From assembly GCA_021129915.1 (NCBI GenBank), contig JAJOKI010000085.1, forward strand, positions 1 to 5,136: DNA of 5,136 nt, read 5' to 3'. A model generated the notes under the pieces. That model made no database searches and had not been told where the DNA came from. It was given only the letters and a program-made list of their open reading frames with translations. The stretch is from Methanocellales archaeon. Lineage in GTDB: Archaea > Halobacteriota > UBA148 > JAJOKI01. Numbering within the stretch: the stretch's first letter is position 1; every line of letters starts with the position of its first letter. Positions 1 to 4,287 of the stretch are shown here, piece after piece. The translations under genes and the position numbers were made by a program.

Positions 1-681
1 TTCGATCCTGCAAAGGTGACGGAGCACATCCAGTACTCCTGGTATGAGGGATATGAGGGTGGCAGGCATCCCTACGATGGAATGACAGTTCCGAAGTATG
101 CGCCAAGAGAGAAGTATTCCTGGCTGAAGGCACCTCGCTATGGCGAAAAACCTGCAGAGGTAGGACCGTTAGCAAGGATGATCAATAACGAAGACCCGCT
201 TGTGATGGCGCTGGCAACCGCATTCGGGGCAAACGTGTACACGAGGACGCTGGCAAGATTGCATGAGTGCGTACGGATATTCGCCAAGATGCCAGAATGG
301 GCTTTTGCCCTGATCGACAGGATCAATGCTGGATGGACGAGACCAGGGGACTTCTGCAACCACACGCCCACGCCGAAGACAGGAGAAGGATATGGTCTGC
401 ACGAGGCGCCAAGGGGCGCATTGGGTCACTGGATCAAGATCGAGGACGGCAAGATCGCCCACTACCAAGCGGTAGTTTCGACGACATGGAATTGTTCTCC
501 ACGCTGTACAAACGGCCATCGTGGACCAGCTGAGCAGGCGGCTCTTGACACATCAGTTCCTGCAGTCAGCAATCCGGTTCAACTTGGATTGATAGTCAGG
601 TCATATGATCCATGTATCGCTTGCGCAGTGCATACCATAGATATGAAATCCAACGAGAAATACGAGTACAAGGTGCTTTAG
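1..681 (+). CDS. [NiFe] hydrogenase large subunit, group 1-type, C-terminal part (5' end outside window)
   Basis: This is the C-terminal 226 residues of the catalytic subunit of a membrane-bound uptake [NiFe] hydrogenase, which splits H2 into protons and electrons at a Ni-Fe(CN)2CO centre. The frame is open from the first base, so the GTG at 16 is internal. Family landmarks in order are HPYDG and KYSWLKAPRY near the start, a GYGLHEAPRGALGHW block around nt 388-432, STTWN, and the C-terminal DPCIACAVH (nt 607-633), whose two cysteines bind Ni. After the final His (nt 631-633) follow 15 residues, which matches the tail that a HyaD/VhtD-type protease removes in maturation. The gene ends in TAG nine bases before the cytochrome gene. 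The small subunit with its Tat signal should lie upstream, outside the window. It resembles VhtA of methanogens and HynB of bacteria; I cannot assign the subgroup. Unusual cysteines sit just after TTWN (see findings). Confidence 0.93.
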   Translation, partial: FDPAKVTEHIQYSWYEGYEGGRHPYDGMTVPKYAPREKYSWLKAPRYGEKPAEVGPLARMINNEDPLVMALATAFGANVYTRTLARLHECVRIFAKMPEWAFALIDRINAGWTRPGDFCNHTPTPKTGEGYGLHEAPRGALGHWIKIEDGKIAHYQAVVSTTWNCSPRCTNGHRGPAEQAALDTSVPAVSNPVQLGLIVRSYDPCIACAVHTIDMKSNEKYEYKVL

Positions 682-690
682 GGGGTATCC
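682..690 (+). promoter_or_regulatory. Ribosome binding site of the cytochrome gene
   Basis: A run of five G followed by T (GGGGGT, 682-687) directly follows the hydrogenase stop codon and ends 3 nt before the ATG at 691. It is a purine-rich Shine-Dalgarno-like site and supports that start and co-translation of the two genes. Confidence 0.5.
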
Positions 691-1251
691 ATGATTCAGC
701 AGCAAAAACTGGGAATAATTATCGTGATGGCAGCAATCCTCGTGTTTGCAGGCTATGGGGGAGTGGAAATGCTCAAGTACACCGAGGCCTGCGAGTTCTG
801 TGCTGAATGCCACTCGATGCAACCATACCTCCTCTCAACTCACGCACCAAGCCCCTGGCTTGATTACACGCACTCATATCATGATGTAGGCTGTTATAAG
901 TGTCATATTGGGCCGGGTATAAGGGGGATTATTGAGGGCAAGGTGATAGGTGCGGCGAAGGAGGTGTATGCACATGTACTCCAAACGTACGAGGAACCCC
1001 TTCCGCGGAGTCCTGTTCAGATGCAATATTGCCTGAAATGCCATGCTGCGTATATACAGGAATCCAGCGACATATATGGCTTTGCGGATCCGCACATATT
1101 CCATGTCGGAGGTGGCGACTGCAATGCCTGCCACAAAGGACACTGGAGCTGGCATGAGAGGATGGCCCGAGGCTGGTATGAGGATCGCGAAAGAGACCTT
1201 GTAAACTACTGGATAGAGGTCCGCCCAGAGTTTTGCCTGGGTTACAAGTAA
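691..1251 (+). CDS. Membrane-anchored tetraheme cytochrome c, NapC/NirT/NrfH type, hydrogenase electron acceptor
   Basis: A 186-aa protein that probably carries electrons from the hydrogenase to a membrane carrier or to other cytochromes. Residues 7-25 form one hydrophobic segment that serves as an uncleaved membrane anchor. Four CxxCH heme-binding motifs follow: CAECH (37-41), CYKCH (68-72), CLKCH (114-118) and CNACH (144-148). The first reads CAECHSM, as in NrfH-type quinol dehydrogenases, where the Met is the axial ligand of heme 1. An extra Cys34 three residues earlier makes a CxxCxxCH arrangement, and Cys182 is also spare. The start at 691 has a GGGGGT site just upstream and lies 9 nt after the hydrogenase stop, so one operon is likely. 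The heme part should lie on the outer face of the membrane beside a Tat-exported hydrogenase. Heme count and anchor are seen directly; partner and direction of flow are inferred. No maturation protease or cytochrome b follows, because the next gene is on the other strand. Confidence 0.88.
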   Translation: MIQQQKLGIIIVMAAILVFAGYGGVEMLKYTEACEFCAECHSMQPYLLSTHAPSPWLDYTHSYHDVGCYKCHIGPGIRGIIEGKVIGAAKEVYAHVLQTYEEPLPRSPVQMQYCLKCHAAYIQESSDIYGFADPHIFHVGGGDCNACHKGHWSWHERMARGWYEDRERDLVNYWIEVRPEFCLGYK

Positions 1252-1264
1252 CTTAACTTTTTTT
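1224..1264 (+). terminator. Probable terminator of the hydrogenase-cytochrome transcript (T7 tract)
   Basis: Seven consecutive T at 1258-1264 start 7 nt after the cytochrome stop codon; archaeal RNA polymerase terminates at such tracts. A short inverted repeat CCCAG (1224-1228)/CTGGG (1237-1241) lies upstream but 16 nt away from the T-tract, so it is probably not a classical hairpin terminator. The T-tract is the complement of lysine codons at the end of the convergent GTPase gene. No comparable T-run is seen for the opposite strand. Confidence 0.4.
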
Positions 1265-2347
1265 ATTCATTACAATCGTCAGAATATCCTCGTCCATCAG
1301 GATGTGCTCAAGACCCACCCTCTGTCCCTCATGTTTCACGGATCTGCCCCATACTTGCGCATATCTAAACTTTCTCTTAAAATCTCTGTGAACGCGATTG
1401 CAGACATCACTAACACTTGCCCCCTTCATTAGGATCATGGGCTCTTGATCCACAGCCTCGCCCCGCGGCTTCATATAGATGCGGACGAACCCCAACTTCT
1501 CAAAAATGGCATCCTTGAGGCCATCAAGACCTGACCCATGTTCTGCAGAGACCAAAATCGCATCCTTTGGTATCGGCAAGTCTCCAATGGTTTTATCGCC
1601 ACATGAAACCAAATCCAGCTTGTTCAACACTGGCAGAGCGGGCACATATTTTCTGTTGCCAAGAATTATATCGATGAATTGATCTATCGTTATGTTTTCA
1701 CGGATAAGCACATCTGCATTATGAATTTTAAAATCATTCAAGATTGAGCGCATCGCTGTCTCATCGATTTCGCATTCGGTTGTTCTATTAATGATAATGC
1801 CGCCCGTGGCTTTTCTACGAATCGTGACATTGGGGGGCCGTTCGTTGATGCGCACCCCCGCGTCAAATAATTCTTTTTTAAGCACATTCAGATGTTCCAT
1901 GTGAAATATATCGGTCACAAGCAATAGGAGGTCTGCACTTCGGATGACAGACAGCACCTCTTTTCCACGTCCTTTACCCGTAGCAGCACCCTCTATCAAA
2001 CCCGGGACGTCGAGCAATTGTATGCGCGCCCCCCTATGAACGAGAGTGCCGGGGATGACACTCATCGTGGTAAACTCATAGTCGGCAACTTGAGAATGCG
2101 CACTGGTGAGTTTATTGAGCAGTGTGGACTTTCCGACAGAAGGAAAACCGACCAGGATGACGGTTGCATCGCCAGATTTCTTAACCGAATATCCTCCTCT
2201 CCCTCCCTGTTTCCTGGTGGATTGTGCTTTGTCCTTCAATCTGGCCAATTTCGCCTTCAATCTACCGATATGGAGCTGGGTCGCCTTGTTGTAAGGGGTT
2301 CTCCGAATCTCGTCCTCTATGGCTTTGATATCATCTTCAATGCCCAT
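1253..2347 (-). CDS. DRG/Obg-family GTPase with TGS domain
   Basis: A 364-aa GTP-binding protein of the DRG branch of the Obg family, soluble ribosome-associated GTPases kept in nearly all archaea and eukaryotes. The N-terminal helical region (1-45, with RRTPYNKAT and HIGRLKAKLARL) is typical of DRG. A glycine-rich stretch lies at 48-52. The G motifs are complete: G1 GFPSVGKS (67-74), G2 Thr93-Thr94, G3 DVPG (113-116), G4 NKLD (242-245) and G5 SAEHG (267-271). An insert characteristic of DRG lies between G3 and G4 (about 163-235), and a TGS domain covers about 288-362. The ATG at 2347 is chosen because family members begin MGIE; the frame also has an ATG at 2353 and a GTG at 2356, which would add two or three residues. 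It is the last gene of the minus-strand cluster, 46 nt after the unknown gene. All catalytic motifs are intact, so I expect an active enzyme; its precise role in translation is not known for archaea. Confidence 0.95.
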   Translation of the reverse strand: MGIEDDIKAIEDEIRRTPYNKATQLHIGRLKAKLARLKDKAQSTRKQGGRGGYSVKKSGDATVILVGFPSVGKSTLLNKLTSAHSQVADYEFTTMSVIPGTLVHRGARIQLLDVPGLIEGAATGKGRGKEVLSVIRSADLLLLVTDIFHMEHLNVLKKELFDAGVRINERPPNVTIRRKATGGIIINRTTECEIDETAMRSILNDFKIHNADVLIRENITIDQFIDIILGNRKYVPALPVLNKLDLVSCGDKTIGDLPIPKDAILVSAEHGSGLDGLKDAIFEKLGFVRIYMKPRGEAVDQEPMILMKGASVSDVCNRVHRDFKRKFRYAQVWGRSVKHEGQRVGLEHILMDEDILTIVMNKKS

Positions 2348-2370
2348 GTACATCACACAATCTTTGGCCC

Positions 2371-2390
2371 TTAAAAAATCGCATAAAACT
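2371..2390 (-). promoter_or_regulatory. Possible weak promoter before the GTPase gene
   Basis: In the 46-nt gap before the GTPase the minus strand carries two AT-rich stretches, TTTTATG (2388-2382) and TTTTTTAA (2378-2371). Either could be a TATA element placing transcription start just upstream of, or at, the ATG at 2347. Neither is a strong match, and read-through from the upstream genes is equally possible. Confidence 0.22.
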
Positions 2391-2393
2391 TCT

Positions 2394-2810
2394 TCAGTCT
2401 CGCTGTCTGACGCTGGTATTGATGAGAATGCGCTTCCTTGTATCGCTTTTTTTATCCCGTACTTCGACTAGGTATGTGTGGGGGTATTTGGATACGATAT
2501 ACTCCATCCAGACATTAAAAAGCTCGTTATGTTCTGATAGGCTGTCCGACCCTCTTTGAACCCTCAGTTTGTTGATGTGGTACATAAAATCGACCATGGA
2601 CATACGTGCAACTCTTGATTTGTGACCGATATTATCGTTCCACCACCCTGGCAGCTCCTTTCCCATGGCGTCGATAAACCCTCCAGGTGGCAATTTTCTT
2701 TTAAAGTCATCGACAATGGAGAAATAGCAATCGTCTTCGTTTTCCTCGTCGATACCAAAGTAGCACTTCGCTGCAAATAACGCCAAATCGCGGTCGCTCA
2801 TATCACTCAT
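2394..2810 (-). CDS. Conserved-looking hypothetical protein, 138 aa
   Basis: I do not recognise this protein. It is a soluble 138-residue chain without signal peptide, membrane segment or cysteine cluster (two Cys, at 16 and 28). The N-terminal part is acidic (DEENEDD near 21-27), the middle is aromatic-rich (GWW at 55-57), and the C-terminal third is basic and strand-like. The frame is open further up to 2921, but that part overlaps the winged-helix gene. The natural starts are ATG at 2810, which overlaps the upstream stop by 8 nt, or ATG at 2801, which begins one base after it. I see no clear ribosome binding site, so translational coupling to the winged-helix gene is likely. Its position between an RPC34/TFE-beta-like protein and a DRG GTPase hints at a role in transcription or translation, but that is only a guess from context. 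Confidence 0.72.
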   Translation of the reverse strand: MSDMSDRDLALFAAKCYFGIDEENEDDCYFSIVDDFKRKLPPGGFIDAMGKELPGWWNDNIGHKSRVARMSMVDFMYHINKLRVQRGSDSLSEHNELFNVWMEYIVSKYPHTYLVEVRDKKSDTRKRILINTSVRQRD

Positions 2811-3150
2811 ATTTGTTATAACCAATGGCTTTCTTGATACATAATAATGCCTGAATCCACTCGTCAAGCAGGGCACAATATTCAGGTTGGCACTCATCAG
2901 TACAGCCACAGCATGGTGCAATCATATCGCCAGCCATCAGTGGCCAGAACTTATTATATATTACTCGGTATGTCCTGACGCCATTGACAACTTCTGATTC
3001 GCGGCGTATCAATCCATTTTTCTCAAGATTGATTAGGACTCTCGAACATTTTCTGCTGTCGATTCCCAGCCTTTTCCATATATCGTTCTGGTAAGTTGCC
3101 CTGCCAGAGCAAATCAATTCCAGTACTTCTTCTTCCAGCGTGAGTGTCAT
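2803..3150 (-). CDS. Winged-helix protein with C-terminal RPC34/TFE-beta-like cysteine motif
   Basis: A 115-aa probable transcription factor. Residues 1-66 form a winged helix-turn-helix: an N-terminal helix (EEEVLELI), the segment with YQNDIWKRLGI, a recognition helix (SRKCSRVLINLEKNGLI) and a wing ending in RTYRVIY. A cysteine cluster follows with Cys80, 83, 87 and 92 in the spacing C-x2-C-x3-C-x4-C, plus Cys81, then LLDEWIQ. The order of winged helix, four cysteines and a helix with an EW pair resembles the C-terminus of RNA polymerase III subunit RPC34/RPC39 and of archaeal TFE-beta, where four cysteines hold an Fe-S cluster. The spacing here is shorter than in those proteins, and the chain is too short for a full TFE-beta. 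The ATG at 3150 lies 7 nt after the LSm stop and has no strong ribosome binding site. Alternatives are an ordinary MarR-like regulator or a zinc-binding protein. Fold and motif are seen; the cluster type is inferred. Confidence 0.8.
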   Translation of the reverse strand: MTLTLEEEVLELICSGRATYQNDIWKRLGIDSRKCSRVLINLEKNGLIRRESEVVNGVRTYRVIYNKFWPLMAGDMIAPCCGCTDECQPEYCALLDEWIQALLCIKKAIGYNKYE

Positions 3151-3157
3151 TTTATCA

Positions 3158-3379
3158 TTAATTAACAGGATTTATTAGGACGATGTTATTTCCACGTATG
3201 ATCACCGAGCCCAGCGCCCTTGATTTTTCGCCATCGAGCAATTCAACCGTATTCGCCACGTGGAGGTTCAAATAATCGTCTGCGCTCTTCAGTATGCCCT
3301 CGAGAACGTATTTTTTACCCTTCATCTCGATCCGAATTTTGGAACCGACCAACTCTTGGACCTTTTTATTTGGAAACAA
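3158..3379 (-). CDS. Archaeal Sm-like (LSm) RNA-binding protein, probable TTG start
   Basis: A 73-aa Sm-fold protein expected to form a six- or seven-membered ring that binds U-rich RNA. The Sm1 motif covers about 14-47 and contains DDYLNLH (34-40), matching the D-x-[YF]-[ML]-N-L signature. The Sm2 motif covers 57-71 with IRGNNIVLI. Asn38 and Arg62-Gly63 are the expected RNA-binding residues. The frame stays open up to a GTG at 3439, but that start lies inside the tRNA gene and would add 20 residues unlike the family. The TTG at 3379 gives a protein of usual length, beginning MFPNKKVQ, and has a GAGAGGG site 7 nt upstream. No ribosomal L37e gene follows, unlike the classical archaeal lsm-rpl37e pair, so this may be a second Sm paralogue in the genome. 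It is likely transcribed with the tRNA upstream and the winged-helix gene downstream. Confidence 0.88.
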   Translation of the reverse strand: MFPNKKVQELVGSKIRIEMKGKKYVLEGILKSADDYLNLHVANTVELLDGEKSRALGSVIIRGNNIVLINPVN

Positions 3380-3386
3380 AGTAAAA

Positions 3387-3393
3387 CCCTCTC
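3387..3393 (-). promoter_or_regulatory. Ribosome binding site that decides the TTG start of the LSm gene
   Basis: GAGAGGG on the minus strand ends 7 nt before the TTG at 3379, the usual distance for an archaeal Shine-Dalgarno site. No ATG exists in frame near it. This favours the TTG over the upstream GTG at 3439. Confidence 0.55.
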
Positions 3394-3428
3394 TTCTTTT
3401 ATTTGCCCTTTCGATCCATGTTTTCAGA

Positions 3429-3501
3429 TAGCCCAGCACGGATTCGAACCGTGGTCACAAGGTCCAGAGCCTTGTATGATTGACCGCTACACTACCGGGC
3501 T
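3429..3501 (-). tRNA. tRNA-Gln (anticodon CUG)
   Basis: A 73-nt tRNA folds from the minus strand. The acceptor stem AGCCCGG/CTGGGCT pairs over 7 bp with one G-U. The anticodon stem is CAAGG/CCTTG around the loop CTCTGGA, so the anticodon is CTG, which reads glutamine codon CAG. The T arm is CACGG-TTCGAAT-CCGTG. The discriminator base is A (3429), and CCA is not encoded, as is common in archaea. I see no intron. In archaea this tRNA is normally charged with glutamate and then amidated by GatDE; that comes from general knowledge and no such gene is in the window. The first 15 nt overlap the 3' end of the CofE-like gene, and the LSm gene starts 49 nt downstream. Confidence 0.97.
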
Positions 3502-4260
3502 AATATCATCTATACCCAACATGCTCATATATATACATTCTTCTGGCGATAAATCCATCTTTTGCAATGACTTTTCGGTCAATTTGATTGGAGCGCCCTT
3601 TATTAGCACCATGGGGACCTGTTCGTCAGCTTCTCCCATCAAGAGCTGAGCCGCAGAAGCTAAATCATCTGCTATCGCCCTGAACGTCACCCGCAATTCC
3701 CTTCCAAATATATCCTTCTTTCCCCTGAGGTCCTCTACCGCTTCCATCCCTGCGGTCGCCAGTGCAACTCCAATAACTCCTTTTTTAAGTGGAATAGTCC
3801 TGCTGTCGGCAATTATCGTGCCAATCCTCTTACCGGTTCTTTTCTGGATGCCCCTCCTGATCCGTTCCGCCTCTCTGAAGGGATGCGCGGGCTGCAGGAC
3901 GACATGATCCTCTGGAGCGTTGGAGACATCTACGCCCGCATTGGCGGTAAACCACCCGTCCTTGACCGTCAACAATATCTTTTCCATGCCTCCATATATC
4001 TCATCTGCTTCTTGAAGAACGACCTCGACGACGGCCGGGTCCATCTTATAAATCTCCGCCATCCTCCTCGCAGCACTGGAGGGGGAGATCTGGTCCAACC
4101 TCTGCATCCTGCCCTGGGCAGTGGCTACCACCGACTCCGCGATGACCATGACGTCTCCGTCCTCGATGTCCAGCTTTTCCCTTGTCAGCGCGCTCATCAA
4201 TATCTTGACGAGGTCATGTCCAGGTCTGATCAAAGGCGTTTTAATGGGATACAAAATCAT
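3487..4260 (-). CDS. cofE: CofE-like coenzyme F420-0:L-glutamate ligase
   Basis: A 257-aa enzyme of the CofE family, which adds L-glutamate to coenzyme F420-0 with GTP hydrolysis to form the polyglutamate tail of F420. Family features are DGDVMVIAESVVATAQGR (34-51), NAGVDVSN (107-114), RTGKRIGTIIADS (141-153) and LLMGEADEQVP (206-216). The acidic residues that bind the metal in the Archaeoglobus enzyme appear kept as Asp111, Asp152 and Glu210. The loop after Asp152 reads DSRTIPLKKG instead of the canonical DTNGRxFRRG, so this belongs to a divergent branch and may have a different substrate preference. About 35 residues after 222 form an extra C-terminal tail. The ATG at 4260 is the only start before an in-frame TAA at 4278. 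The gene follows the DHPS-like gene by 27 nt. Its last four codons and TAG stop lie inside the tRNA-Gln gene. The family call is firm; exact function is likely but not certain. Confidence 0.88.
   Translation of the reverse strand: MILYPIKTPLIRPGHDLVKILMSALTREKLDIEDGDVMVIAESVVATAQGRMQRLDQISPSSAARRMAEIYKMDPAVVEVVLQEADEIYGGMEKILLTVKDGWFTANAGVDVSNAPEDHVVLQPAHPFREAERIRRGIQKRTGKRIGTIIADSRTIPLKKGVIGVALATAGMEAVEDLRGKKDIFGRELRVTFRAIADDLASAAQLLMGEADEQVPMVLIKGAPIKLTEKSLQKMDLSPEECIYMSMLGIDDISPVV
3527..3535 (-). promoter_or_regulatory. TATA box of tRNA-Gln, inside the CofE-like coding sequence
   Basis: The minus strand reads TATATATAT at 3535-3527, centred 30 nt upstream of the mature tRNA 5' end at 3501. 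With the archaeal TATA-to-start distance of about 26 nt, transcription would begin some 4 nt before the tRNA. The same bases encode the C-I-Y-M stretch near residue 243 of the CofE-like protein. I see no strong purine-rich BRE before it (CCAGAATG). Confidence 0.6.
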
Positions 4261-4287
4261 TTTTTGTCCAAGGATTTATATCACCTA

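Noticed and set aside
874..1155. Minus-strand open frame opposite the cytochrome
   Set aside because: It is antisense to four heme motifs and has no recognisable content.
1241..1252. Inverted repeat GTTAC-AA-GTAAC at the cytochrome stop
   Set aside because: Only five base pairs, formed by the Tyr-Lys-stop codons; a two-base loop is not a stable RNA hairpin.
2811..2921. Longer form of the unknown protein starting at 2921
   Set aside because: It would overlap the winged-helix coding region by over 100 nt; the ATGs at 2810 and 2801 fit the coupled gene order.
3380..3439. GTG at 3439 as the start of the LSm gene
   Set aside because: It lies within the tRNA gene and adds 20 residues unlike Sm proteins; TTG at 3379 has a well-spaced ribosome site and gives the usual length.
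3260..3649. Plus-strand open frame of 129 codons across the LSm gene, tRNA and cofE end
   Set aside because: It runs antisense through a tRNA and two real genes and resembles nothing known.
4274..4286. AGGTGAT/TATAAAT stretch before the CofE-like gene as ribosome site or promoter
   Set aside because: As a ribosome site it is about 19 nt from the ATG, too far. As a TATA box it would place the transcription start inside the coding region.
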